A stretch of DNA of 38,127 bases from an uncultured Bacteroidales bacterium. GTDB taxonomy: Bacteria; Bacteroidota; Bacteroidia; Bacteroidales; Paludibacteraceae. Made by a program: the position numbers and the translations under genes. Under the pieces are notes generated by a model. The model searched no databases. It saw nothing but the letters and a program-made list of their open reading frames with translations, and had not been told where the DNA came from. Each line of letters opens with the position of its first letter. Position 1 is the first letter of the stretch. Below are positions 25,185-35,000 of the stretch, piece after piece. The stretch covers positions 1 to 38,127 of the forward strand of contig CAMOJP010000008.1 in assembly GCA_946617165.1 (NCBI GenBank). The letters run 5' to 3'.

Positions 25185-26750
25185 TTAATTATATTTTCGT
25201 CCGAGTAAATCGTATCGGTTTCCATTTCTAATTATAACTATTTGCCCCTCCTTCAGGTACTTACCTACCGCGGCTGGAGTTAAGATCGGATAGGTCGATG
25301 ACGTAATGATTTCTTCCCCTTTCAGGACAGTGACTAAGATGCGTCGGTCGCATTGTCCTTTTTGGGAAGCGGTAACGAGGGTATCGCCATATTGGTTGAG
25401 CACGATATTATACGGCGCATAAGTATAACCGGCTGTTATCTTGCTTGGAGCGACAATAACGGTATCATACTCCAAATCCGGTTCTTGGATTGTTACTTTA
25501 ATGGTATCAACTGCCCAAATATCGGGGGTTATCCATGCTGAATCGACAGCGGTTGTATCAGTTGAATACAGATTATCACCGAAGGCATAGCCTTTGCCTT
25601 GGCAAATGACGGTATCAATTCTCTCGTGCTGCGTGGTGTAGAGATGTTGAACGTGTATATACCAGAGTTGGTCACAAGTATTCTTTTTACGTATTGTAGA
25701 GGTGTAGTCTCCCCAGCCGTCTTTAGGGATATAGATATTACGATAGGACTTAGGCAGTTGAGATGCTGAGAGGCGCAGTGTATCAAACTGCGGTTCGACC
25801 GGTTCAACCGTCAGTTTGACAGTAGTCCAAGAGAGCGTATCACCACCGGTCCACATGGTGTCTTTGGAATAAACAGTAGTCTCCAGTAATACTGTATCGC
25901 GCAGTTCAAGGCGCTTACCGTGACAGAAAGTGGTATCAATGAGTTGCGCATTACGGATGATATTATTGTGGTAGATAATTCGTCCGACATAATCCTCCGG
26001 ATGTTCGACATGGATATAGAGGTTCTTTCCTGCCTGTTTAGCAGCCTTCACTTCAACAGAGTCCAGAGTCATGACATAGATAGAATCTTTCAGTACAGAG
26101 CGTCCTATTTCGGGACCGTTACATGAATCTTTGGTCACATAGACAGTAGCAGGCATATTTTTCTTCTGCTTCCATACTATAAATCCCCGGCCATAGGATG
26201 ACATACGCTCAGGAGTAAGTACATATACATTACTGGGTGCGGAGCATACATTAGCAGCTTTAGCGAATACAGGTAGAATATCATTGCAAGTTGAAACGGG
26301 TCCTTGGTCATACGGATAGCAGTAGACGGTACCTTTACCTTTGTTATTGGGATAGATACGGATATGCGGTGTAAGGGTTTGCGCCATCATCTGTGCCATT
26401 TCGCCCATTTCTTCAATTTTCTTATTGATTTTCTCCACTTCCATTTCCCTCAACTGGTTAGGTCCCACGGTGAGTGAGAAAGAAGGAATTTTAGAAGTAC
26501 AGAAAGCATACACATCGATTGTCACCGACACATCGGAATACCAGGAAGCGGATACGCCTCTCTTGATATCGTCCAGTGTAGCGGTGTACCAGACGGTGTC
26601 CTTTATCTCACGCTCCAGAGGGAAGGTAAAAGGGATAGAAGCATACCAACAGTCATCGTAGTAATAAGGGTTTTCAGACCACATATAATTTACGCAGGCT
26701 GTCAGCAGGAGCACTATGAACAATGTTTTTTTCATTACTGTTTTCATCAT
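25185..26750 (-). CDS. Secreted WY/CxG-module protein with short truncated C-terminal tail
   Basis: The 521-residue protein begins MMKTVMKKTLFIVLLLTACVN; cleavage could be by signal peptidase I, or by lipoprotein peptidase at LTAC (C19). Residues about 28-140 form a module like those of the 1777-residue neighbour (C34, W54-Y55), and about 150-265 a second, more divergent one. Then come two CxG modules (FCHGKRLELRDTV, ICQGKGYAFGDNLY) with repeated DTxxVT/TVKLTVEP linkers. The C-terminus, GQIVIIRNGNRYDLLGRKYN, looks like the first half of a T9SS sorting domain and stops there. A helical insert (about 105-125, EKINKKIEEMGEMAQMMAQ) interrupts the first module. Function is unknown; surface location inferred. 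It starts 12 bases after the small barrel gene. Confidence 0.82.
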   Translation of the reverse strand: MMKTVMKKTLFIVLLLTACVNYMWSENPYYYDDCWYASIPFTFPLEREIKDTVWYTATLDDIKRGVSASWYSDVSVTIDVYAFCTSKIPSFSLTVGPNQLREMEVEKINKKIEEMGEMAQMMAQTLTPHIRIYPNNKGKGTVYCYPYDQGPVSTCNDILPVFAKAANVCSAPSNVYVLTPERMSSYGRGFIVWKQKKNMPATVYVTKDSCNGPEIGRSVLKDSIYVMTLDSVEVKAAKQAGKNLYIHVEHPEDYVGRIIYHNNIIRNAQLIDTTFCHGKRLELRDTVLLETTVYSKDTMWTGGDTLSWTTVKLTVEPVEPQFDTLRLSASQLPKSYRNIYIPKDGWGDYTSTIRKKNTCDQLWYIHVQHLYTTQHERIDTVICQGKGYAFGDNLYSTDTTAVDSAWITPDIWAVDTIKVTIQEPDLEYDTVIVAPSKITAGYTYAPYNIVLNQYGDTLVTASQKGQCDRRILVTVLKGEEIITSSTYPILTPAAVGKYLKEGQIVIIRNGNRYDLLGRKYN

Positions 26751-26762
26751 CTTAATTGTATT

Positions 26763-27620
26763 TTAATAATTCAGACAGACGCATGTCTTATGCGGTCTGA
26801 TTCCGACTAATAGTGTCAGTTTAGCGCCCACGGCGAGGGTGCGGGAAGTCATATCGCTGTTGCACTTAACGGTAGGCATGACGGTAGCATCGGTATAGGG
26901 AGCCTGCATAGTTGCCGCCGGCTGGTTTTGTCCGGGTCTGTAAGCGTTCAAAATACCGCAGTCCGCCCATATGCCCCATTTGAGCCGCAGGAGGCTTTGG
27001 TTATTTTTGTCAGGCAGGTTAATCGGTCCGCCTATTTCGAGGTGAGCAAGCAGTTGGACTCTCCATTTCAGTTGCTCATATGCCCCGCCGTTAGATTGGA
27101 CTAATATATCGGTTTGCGAGCCGGGTAATACGCCGTAGTAATCAGACCAGGCCTGTACATGCGCTTCGGCTTTGGCATCTCCCCAAACGGCGATAGCGGG
27201 TTTGAGTCCGGCAAGGAAATAAAAAGGTCCGAAGTCGCATCCTGCAGCAACAGGAAGAGCCAGATTAGCCATGCGGTAAGCTTCGCGGCGTTGGTTCATA
27301 ACTCCATATCGCATTATTTCCAGTCCGTTTTGCATCATACGCGTACTATCGCTAAAGGCATTGGCGCGGTTAGTCATATAGCCGAATTGTCCCTCCAAAC
27401 CGACGTGGATAACAAGCAGGCGGTTCACATATCGGTATCCGAGTCCGAGGTTAACGGCGGCTCCTTCACCGGGTTTGAGTTCGTTACCGGTAGTGAGCAG
27501 GGCTTGATATCCGGCACCCACCTCCACCGCAAAGAAATCGCGGAGATTGCGTCTATAGGGAGTAGCAACGACAGACATCGTTGTAGCAAGTACCAATATG
27601 ATAATCAAGCCGCGTTTCAT
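26763..27620 (-). CDS. Outer-membrane beta-barrel protein, about 285 residues
   Basis: From ATG 27620 the 285-residue protein has a signal peptide (MKRGLIIILVLATTMSVVA) and alternating strands such as FAVEVGAGYQALL, AAVNLGLGYRYVNR, LLVIHVGLEGQFGYM and FYFLAGLKPAIAVWG, consistent with a small outer-membrane barrel of the PorT/OmpA-barrel sort. The frame stays open to 27686, but the start shares one base with the stop of the upstream gene (TAATG), which fixes it by coupling. A C-terminal Cys pair (TCVCLNY) is unusual for a barrel end. Placed among T9SS-type cargo genes, it may help anchor or secrete them; that is inference. Confidence 0.8.
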   Translation of the reverse strand: MKRGLIIILVLATTMSVVATPYRRNLRDFFAVEVGAGYQALLTTGNELKPGEGAAVNLGLGYRYVNRLLVIHVGLEGQFGYMTNRANAFSDSTRMMQNGLEIMRYGVMNQRREAYRMANLALPVAAGCDFGPFYFLAGLKPAIAVWGDAKAEAHVQAWSDYYGVLPGSQTDILVQSNGGAYEQLKWRVQLLAHLEIGGPINLPDKNNQSLLRLKWGIWADCGILNAYRPGQNQPAATMQAPYTDATVMPTVKCNSDMTSRTLAVGAKLTLLVGIRPHKTCVCLNY

Positions 27621-29224
27621 TAATAGACGATTAATTTGATTTTTTGCACTACATGCTTCATATTCGTTTCGCCCTCGGGCATACAAATGAGCACATAGAA
27701 TCCGGGCATCGCCGGTACCATTATTTTCTGTTCGCCTGTACTGTCCGTATATTCGCCACGCACTACCACTTTACCAGCAGGACCATAGAGGTAGTATTGT
27801 CCGGCACCGGCAGTAGCGGTAAGGTAGATATAGGGCTGAGCAGCGTCTATATAAGTCGGATGGACTGATACAACCGCACGTTTTTCGCTATCACTGATGG
27901 CACTTTGGTAGGTCGTCGGGCAGAGCCAAGTCGTGTCACAACCGGCGCAGTCGCGCGCAATGAGATAAGCGCTATACTCGCCGTCGGAGCGATTAGCCAT
28001 CCACAAGCGATCCACATCGGTATCGATAGGTGTATCATTGCACATCCACTGAATAGACATATCTTCGAAGTCCTCCACAAGTGCACGGTTGATAATAATC
28101 GCCTCGTCAATTCGGGTCAGAGCTTCGATACAGGTATATTCTTTTGGGAAACATTCGTCCGTAAGCGTGAGATGGAGTTGAATAACGGAGTCGCACCCGT
28201 CCACACTCTTGAGCGAATCGGTATAAACACCGGAAGTCAAGCACTTGTGTCCATGCCATGTATAAGACGAGTCGCATATAGTAACAAACGTGTCCACAGC
28301 AAAGGTAGGATTAACCGTCAGAATCAGTGAATGAAGCGAATCCTGATATACTTTACCCTCCACCGGACCGAGGATGGTATCTGTTGAATATATATCCGAT
28401 CGGGTGTAGGAATGTCCTCTCCATTGGTATGGCAGTTCGGACCGGCAAACCGTTGCACGAACTGTATCCTTCCATAGGTGTCGAATAGTCAGATTGAGCG
28501 TAATGATAGAGTCACAGCCTGCCACATTCTCGGTCGTATAAACAGGGCCGGAAATATTCTTGTAATACGTGATGCCGTTTATCCACTTGAGGCTGTCGTA
28601 TGCTACCACATTATCGGTATATTCGGACGGTTGGAGGATAGTAACAAGTTGTGTAACAACACTATCACAACCAAATGCATTAACAAAATGGCGGGTGTAC
28701 TTACCGGAGTCATAGATGGTGGTATCCCCCCATTGATACGCCACGCAAACGGCAGTATCCGGCAGCGTTTTCTCATCCGGTAGGCACGCAGGAATGATAA
28801 GTGCGGAAGCAGTCTCATGCGTAGCAAAATGGAGATAAAGTTGCTCTACCTCATCGTTTACGGGCTTCACCTCCCATTTCCACGCCATGCGGCAGTCGTC
28901 AAAAGTCATCTCAGAGAGCAGTGTATCACCACTCACGTAGTCAATGAGATACGGCACAGGTCCAAAAGCGGTATCAGGCAGATAGTACACCGTTGTCGGC
29001 AGATAAGCCACAGGCAGGACAAAGAAGTTCTCCTCTCCATCCGTTACCAATGCATCTGTGCGCATAACGATTGTAGGCGCGTTACTGACATTCGTACCGA
29101 GCGCGATTGCCTGCGAGCGCGCATACGAAGAAAAAGCAGGCATAAAGAGTACGCACAGCAAAGCCGTCACCCCGATTAGCCGGGTTGATACAGCGCTCAA
29201 TCCATATGTTTTTTCTGCTCTCAT
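27620..29224 (-). CDS. Secreted CDSV-module protein with T9SS-type C-terminal domain
   Basis: The 534-residue protein (from ATG 29224) has a signal peptide (about 14-36, ending SSYARS), an N-terminal domain of about 130 residues, and about four CDSV modules (about 155-355), each with a Cys, a W/Y-x-W core, a YxxSGxY turn and a closing GCDSVxxLxLT strand. A region with C...C pairs and CAGCDTTWLC follows (about 360-440), then a C-terminal T9SS-like domain (QYYLYGPAGKVVVRGEY, PGFYVLICMPEG, HVVQKIKLIVY). The frame is open to 29281, but that would place the start upstream of the promoter at 29251-29282, so 29224 is preferred. No enzymatic motif is visible. It shares the CDSV module with the 1777-residue neighbour. 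Confidence 0.85.
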   Translation of the reverse strand: MRAEKTYGLSAVSTRLIGVTALLCVLFMPAFSSYARSQAIALGTNVSNAPTIVMRTDALVTDGEENFFVLPVAYLPTTVYYLPDTAFGPVPYLIDYVSGDTLLSEMTFDDCRMAWKWEVKPVNDEVEQLYLHFATHETASALIIPACLPDEKTLPDTAVCVAYQWGDTTIYDSGKYTRHFVNAFGCDSVVTQLVTILQPSEYTDNVVAYDSLKWINGITYYKNISGPVYTTENVAGCDSIITLNLTIRHLWKDTVRATVCRSELPYQWRGHSYTRSDIYSTDTILGPVEGKVYQDSLHSLILTVNPTFAVDTFVTICDSSYTWHGHKCLTSGVYTDSLKSVDGCDSVIQLHLTLTDECFPKEYTCIEALTRIDEAIIINRALVEDFEDMSIQWMCNDTPIDTDVDRLWMANRSDGEYSAYLIARDCAGCDTTWLCPTTYQSAISDSEKRAVVSVHPTYIDAAQPYIYLTATAGAGQYYLYGPAGKVVVRGEYTDSTGEQKIMVPAMPGFYVLICMPEGETNMKHVVQKIKLIVY

Positions 29225-29250
29225 GTATGCACGTGCGCGCAAAAACCGCG

Positions 29251-29282
29251 CAAAGTTACAACTTTTAGTTAAATTATGCAAA
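29251..29282 (-). promoter_or_regulatory. Internal promoter of the surface-protein run
   Basis: On the minus strand TTTG (29282-29279), 20 bases, then TAACTTTG (29258-29251) match the Bacteroides pattern. Expected start near 29247, leader about 22 bases to ATG 29224. It lies in the 75-base gap after the 620-residue gene, so genes downstream can be read separately from the giant gene. Confidence 0.78.
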
Positions 29283-29299
29283 TATTTACTTAAAATTTA

Positions 29300-31162
29300 T
29301 CATTTTTTTATTACTATTTCCACTTTTTCGGTCATTCCGACCAGCGTATAATTGCCGGATTGTAGTTTGACGGAGTGCGGTGTATCCGCGGGCGTCTGGT
29401 GCCACGCATCGACCTGATTAGAGGCGGCATCGTATAAGACAAGGTCTTGTTCATTATTCACTTTGACGGATATTGTTTGTGCTCCGGACTGGTCTTTATC
29501 TCCGCAGGCGACATAGAGTGAGGCAGCGGGATATACAGGAGGTAACGGGTCATGTTCTTCGGGTGCGGTAGTAGTAAGAGTGAGGGTACCGCCTCCTGAT
29601 TTATCGGTGTATATGCGCATATAGATAAAGCCGTCTTCATCAATGACACGTGACGACCATGAGTCAATTGTTTCAGCGGTTATCGTTTTGATATTTGTAT
29701 TGCGCAAAACGGTAGTACTAATGACATTAGCAGCAGATGGGTTAGAGGTAATCTTGCAGGTGTCCGCGATAAGGACATAACATGGATTTGTTGAAGTAGC
29801 ACCACTAAACTTAACTGTAATGTTACCATCTCTCCAGAGAGAATAGAGCAATCGGAATATACGATCATCGCGTCGATTGACTTTTAGAGCAGTATCTTTC
29901 GGCGGAAGGTATATTGTAGTTCCGTCTTCTATGCAAGAAGATGGGTACCAACGTAGCGGAGTGATGGTCGTTTTAGCAGTGCACCATATTTTGATATAGA
30001 GATATTGCTCTGTCGTTTTGGTCCAAAGTTGCTGTAACTGAGCGGCATAGAGTCCGAGCCAGTGTCCTTCATTGCCTGGGAAGAACTGGTAGGAAGCAAT
30101 CGCTTGTTGAGGCAAGAAATCAGGGTCTTTACCGACATAGAGTTTAAAGACATGGTCAGTAGGAGTGGTAAATTTAGTATCCGTTGTCCACGTGTACGGA
30201 ATAGCGTATGTTTTAACGAGCGTATCGGACGGCGTAACGTCAGTAGCTCTGTTATAGCGCAGGAGAGTAGCCCCTCCGCGCGGTGGAGCTTGCGGCACGC
30301 GTTCTATCTTGAGTATTCCGGTACCCGTAGTATGCCATTTAGCGAAGAACATACCCGCCTCGGACGAGTAATCGCCTCCATTGACATAGTATTTAAGTTG
30401 TTCACTTGTAAGTTTAAAGGTATCCTTAGGTTGCAATTCCTCAAAGTTAGCGATGCGCGGGTTGGTGTTGTCATCCGGGTCAAAATCGCAATCGGTAGCG
30501 ACTGAGAGTTGGAGCGGTGCTGTACCGTTCCACACATAGCGGATAGAGTCCTCCATCCATTGGATATAGGGGACGATGACATGTCGCGATACATCGTTTG
30601 CGTTGACACGAATGGTGTCTCCGACGTGCATGAACTTACCGCCATCCATACAGTTACCGAAGGCATCGGGCGTCATGGTCATAGTACCGGTGGACTTATA
30701 AGTCACTTTGATATAGACAACTACGTTATAGTCGATACCCATTTGTAGGAGCAGGTCGCGGTATGTTTTACCCATAGCGATATAGTAGGCGAAGGAGCCG
30801 TCATCAAGGGTAGTGACTTTGAGTTCGGGTTTATGGGGCATATCAAATTCGATACCTCCGCTACCTGTTTTTTTGCAGAAGAGCGAGCACAGGATGGAGT
30901 CGGTATAAATACCCGGGGTACAGGTAAAATCCATCTCTACGATAGGTGGCTGATTAGGCGTAGATGTCTTAAAGTACACAGCGAGTGGCAGGTCGAAGGT
31001 ATTGGCAGAGTACCAGACAGTTCCGGTCTTAGAGATAGTAGCGGAATAGTCTTTACCGAGTGGAATCGGGTCATTGCAGGAATCACCTTGTTTGGCGAAA
31101 GCGTGCGTTACCGCCAAGAGCATAGCGGAAACGAGCAGCAGTATGTACGATGTATGTTTCAT
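29300..31162 (-). CDS. Secreted WY-module protein with degenerate T9SS-like tail
   Basis: The 620-residue protein has a signal peptide (MKHTSYILLLVSAMLLAVTHAFA) and starts its mature part with SCNDPIPLG ... TGTVWYSANTF (W50-Y51), the same Cys-then-WY layout as the first module of the 1777-residue protein. Several further beta-rich modules follow with paired cysteines (for example GNCMDGG, ATDCDFDPD, SSCIEDG, IADTCKI). The C-terminal 60 residues (DLVLYDAASNQVDAW, LQSGNYTLVGMTEKVEIVIKK) resemble a T9SS sorting domain, although weakly. No catalytic motif is visible. It begins 19 bases after the Ser/Thr-rich gene and ends 18 bases before the internal promoter. A surface location is likely; function unknown. 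Confidence 0.82.
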   Translation of the reverse strand: MKHTSYILLLVSAMLLAVTHAFAKQGDSCNDPIPLGKDYSATISKTGTVWYSANTFDLPLAVYFKTSTPNQPPIVEMDFTCTPGIYTDSILCSLFCKKTGSGGIEFDMPHKPELKVTTLDDGSFAYYIAMGKTYRDLLLQMGIDYNVVVYIKVTYKSTGTMTMTPDAFGNCMDGGKFMHVGDTIRVNANDVSRHVIVPYIQWMEDSIRYVWNGTAPLQLSVATDCDFDPDDNTNPRIANFEELQPKDTFKLTSEQLKYYVNGGDYSSEAGMFFAKWHTTGTGILKIERVPQAPPRGGATLLRYNRATDVTPSDTLVKTYAIPYTWTTDTKFTTPTDHVFKLYVGKDPDFLPQQAIASYQFFPGNEGHWLGLYAAQLQQLWTKTTEQYLYIKIWCTAKTTITPLRWYPSSCIEDGTTIYLPPKDTALKVNRRDDRIFRLLYSLWRDGNITVKFSGATSTNPCYVLIADTCKITSNPSAANVISTTVLRNTNIKTITAETIDSWSSRVIDEDGFIYMRIYTDKSGGGTLTLTTTAPEEHDPLPPVYPAASLYVACGDKDQSGAQTISVKVNNEQDLVLYDAASNQVDAWHQTPADTPHSVKLQSGNYTLVGMTEKVEIVIKK

Positions 31163-31181
31163 AGGTCTACGTTTTTCGATG

Positions 31182-32018
31182 TTATCGGTTTTCTTTCTTC
31201 TTTACAACGCGGCAAGTGCTGTATGTGATTAGAGCTATCAGGAGCATCAACCAAGGGATATCGCCGATAGGAGTGTCGGGATCGGCTTGGTCTTGAACAT
31301 ATACCCAATCCGTTCCATTCTTACGATATACTTTACCACCTTCAATTTTCACTTCGGCGGGAACCCATCCTTCACCATCCCAATACCACCATCCTTCTGA
31401 ATCTTGAACGACTACTTCCTCTGTACCCGGTTCAGAAGGCATGCGTCTCGGTCCCATAGCCAGTCTGTTAGAACCGGTCGAAGCATCAGCGAGGAGTGAG
31501 GACGAAGATGCTGCTATATTTATATTATTGAACGCGAGCGTTTGCGTGCGCACACTTGGGAGCGCAAGCGCAATATGTGGGATGTTATAGGTTGAAGTGG
31601 AAGAAGACGAATAGGACGTTGTTCCTGTTGTTGCGTTTCCTCCGGCTCCAGCTCCTGAACCTAATGAGCGCACATGTTGGTCCGATGTCTGATGGACTCT
31701 ATACGTTGCGTTACTTGTGTGTACTTGTTGTGTTGTCGCTACTGCTGCGCGGTAGGATGGTGCTACACTATGATGGAAGAGTGAGCGTGATGACGTGGAA
31801 GTCATCGGTAGTGTCACAGTTGCCCTCGATCGCTGCGAAGTGGTATAAACGGCGGGGCCGTTATAGCGCGGAAGTGTTATTCCTTCCCAGTCGCCTACGG
31901 CAAAGGTTGTAACCTCGTCAGTGCTACGCACAATATTTCTTACGCCGAAGAAAATACTGGCTCCACACGCAAGTAGGACAATCGTCAAAATGACGTATTG
32001 TTTATGTCGGTTATGCAT
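31182..32018 (-). CDS. Ser/Thr-rich surface protein with N- and C-terminal hydrophobic segments
   Basis: This 278-residue protein starts with a basic N-terminus and one hydrophobic segment (YVILTIVLLACGASIFFGV, signal peptide or anchor), followed by a low-complexity Ser/Thr/Ala/Gly-rich region (about 55-185), then a small aromatic repeat (GWWYWDGEGWVPAE ... GTDWVYVQDQ, about 208-245). It ends with PIGDIP, a hydrophobic helix (WLMLLIALITYSTC) and a basic tail (RVVKKKENR). That motif-helix-basic layout is the shape of sortase- or exosortase-type sorting signals. No sortase, exosortase or rhombosortase gene is in the window. Simple membrane anchoring is the alternative. It starts 27 bases after the giant gene. 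Confidence 0.75.
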   Translation of the reverse strand: MHNRHKQYVILTIVLLACGASIFFGVRNIVRSTDEVTTFAVGDWEGITLPRYNGPAVYTTSQRSRATVTLPMTSTSSRSLFHHSVAPSYRAAVATTQQVHTSNATYRVHQTSDQHVRSLGSGAGAGGNATTGTTSYSSSSTSTYNIPHIALALPSVRTQTLAFNNINIAASSSSLLADASTGSNRLAMGPRRMPSEPGTEEVVVQDSEGWWYWDGEGWVPAEVKIEGGKVYRKNGTDWVYVQDQADPDTPIGDIPWLMLLIALITYSTCRVVKKKENR

Positions 32019-32045
32019 TTTGTACCTTTATTTAATCAGACTTGT

Positions 32046-35000
32046 TTATCGTAGTTCGCACTGACGTCCCGTCATGTCATATACGCGATCTTGATAAATA
32101 ATATATACCTTATTTTTATACATAATCTTTTGCGGAGCATCATCGTTCGACTCTATGCTATTAACACCTGTAGTAACCGCAGGCGCTTCAGCAGCGAATA
32201 CGCATTGGATATAGAATCGTCCGGCATTAGTACCCGCATTGAGTTTAGCGGAATAATCGCGCTCAAGCAAGTCGATAACCAATCCGTTTTGTGTATCATG
32301 CAAAAGGACATGTTGCAGACGTCCGAGATAGTTATTCTCCATTAGCGAGAAGAGGAATTCACCTTCTTCGTTCGCATTAACGGTGATTGGGATTCTATTT
32401 TCCGCCAAGCTATCCGGCACAGCGGCAAAGGCAAGCTTACCGCAAGGCAACTCGGAATAGATTAGGGCTTTTCCGCCTGTGAGCGATTGTTTAGCCACAT
32501 CGTATCCAGTCTCATACTCAGGAGCGAATTTCTCGGGATGCGCATAGATACTTGTCTCATCGAGTTTATCGCCCTTGAGGTTACGAATAGCAAGTTGCAT
32601 CCACTGCGTCGGGATATAGGTATTCCATTCGCGTCGCGGAGCATTGAAGTACATAGCCTTATTAGTGAAATAGATTTTTCCATTATCAGAAGCCTGATAG
32701 TAGAACGGTACAGCCGGATAGATGATATCAGGTGCAGTTTGCTGATAGGAACCGTCTTGCTGAAGTTCACTAATCTTCAGTCGTTCTGAAGGATCGCTTT
32801 GTGGTTGTGAATATCTACCCATTAACGGTGAGCAAAGTGAATTCCAACCTGCATGATTTGGTCCTGCTTCACCAGAGTGGTAAGACACGCCGACTTCAGT
32901 CGTCTCGGTTTTAGGCAACGCTACCGGGAAGTAGTATTCGCGATAATACGGCGTATTAGAGAACATCTCATATCCTACAGAAGGCATGATAGTTGCATGA
33001 CCTTCTCCGTCAGGAGTCAATAAATCCCAGTTAGAACTTGTTTCAGAATTAACAGCTCCATTATTAGCACGAGATTTTTCATTATAACTCTTGAGCATCC
33101 AAGAGGTGTTATAGGTGCACTTGGAGTTATTAGAGAGTCGTACATTCTTGACATCACACTCCAATGGTATTGCAAATTGGAAGTACTTAGAATTATCTGC
33201 GATAATACGTGTGTAATAGGTATTAGTAGCAGTAATTGTACCATTATTAGTCAGAGATGCAGCTTGCCATGGAGTAGTACGCAGAACGAGTTTGTTCACG
33301 TTCAGCGTTACACCTGAATTTACGATTAACTCCGCTTCCGGACGAACGTAGATAGCATCGATAGTCACATTACCAGTAACCTTCAGTGTTCCGCTATTGA
33401 CTACAATAACGCGAGCTGGACTATTTGTCTCAGCCAGTTCTGCCGTTTCGCCATATACGTGCGGGATGGTATAGGTATGAAGGCTATAGATTATATTATC
33501 TTTATCCTTCACGGTTATGGTAAGTTTAGCGTCCGCACTGCCTGAATACGGGATAGTAAGCGTACGGTCTGCAGCACGATCGTTCTTCTCGTATGACGTT
33601 CCGTTGATGGTGTATGGCCATCCGGCAGCTGAGATACCATTCATGTTAATGGTCAATGTGGATGAAGTCCAATCAACAATATCCAATACGGGACCGATAT
33701 CCGTTTTCGGAGTACTATTAAACTGAGCCGTGTACGTAGCCTCACCCGTTACTGCAACAATCTCAGGCGACCATCCGGTAAACGAATAGGTATAACTTGC
33801 ATCCTCGGCCTTGGTCGGAGTTGTGCCGTTATATGCAGGCGTGGTGCCATAGGGTACATTTTCATCTGTCTCTAGCGTTGTGCCGTCTGCGTTCTTCCAT
33901 GTAACGGTATAGGTGTTAGTCATTTGAGTGAAGTGTGCAAAATAGGTAACATCAGCACTTACGTTAGGCGTAGCACCGATTTCATAGACCTTAGCACCAT
34001 TCTCTTCAGTTGCCCAACCATCAAAGGTATAAGTATATTGGGCATCAGCCGCCTTGGAAGGTTCTTCGCCCGAATAAACAGGCATAGTGCCTTTCTTCAC
34101 AGCAGTGCTCTGGAGCACATCGTCACCATTCTTGAAGGTGATGGTGTACGCCTCAGCTACTTCGTACTTGTACGGCGACTGACCGGCGAGGTCAAAGACA
34201 GAGTAGTTGGTAGCACAATAGGTCTCAATATTTGTATCATGAACATAGTAACCACCGCTGATGGAGATGGTTGCTGTTGTTCCTCCTTTATGTACATCCT
34301 TGTCCTGTCCATTAAACTTACCACCTTCAATGGTTATTTTGCTACCTGATTCATTCCTTGTAAAGGCCGCATAACGAGCTGAAGATGATGTTGCGGTAGC
34401 GGTATAGGTGCCGCTATGGATGGTAACGTTCGCATACGCGTAGGTATAGACGGCGATACTATTGTTCCCGGTTGATTTCGTTTCTACCTCGACATCGGTA
34501 AGCGAGACGGTAGCAGTAGAACCGGAAGCACCTCGTACATATATGCCACGTGGATTACCCGAGCCACCGTCTACTATTACAGTTCCTCCCGTCATATTCA
34601 GCGTAGAACCTGCTGCCACGTAGATGCCGAACACACTGGCATTAGCCGTATGATTAATCGTTCCGCCCGCACCGTTTATCGTGACGGTCTTGCCAGAGGC
34701 GCTAATCTTAAATACACCTGTAGAAGCGGTTGCTTGAGTACTTGACACGGTTTTGCCGTTCAAGTCAATCGTCATTGCGGCGGATATGGTTATCTCGCTT
34801 TCTACAGCATCATCTTGCAATATTGTAACCACGGCATCGGTCTTGCCGTTGGCGAACGTGATAGCATCTGCAACAGAGGCATAATAGGTCGTATTGTCGC
34901 TGACAGTGACGGAAGCCACGGTAGGCACGGTGTTATACGTAGCCGTGTAGGTTGCATCGCCGGAGATAGCACCAACAGCCGGTGTCCATGTGTTGAATGT

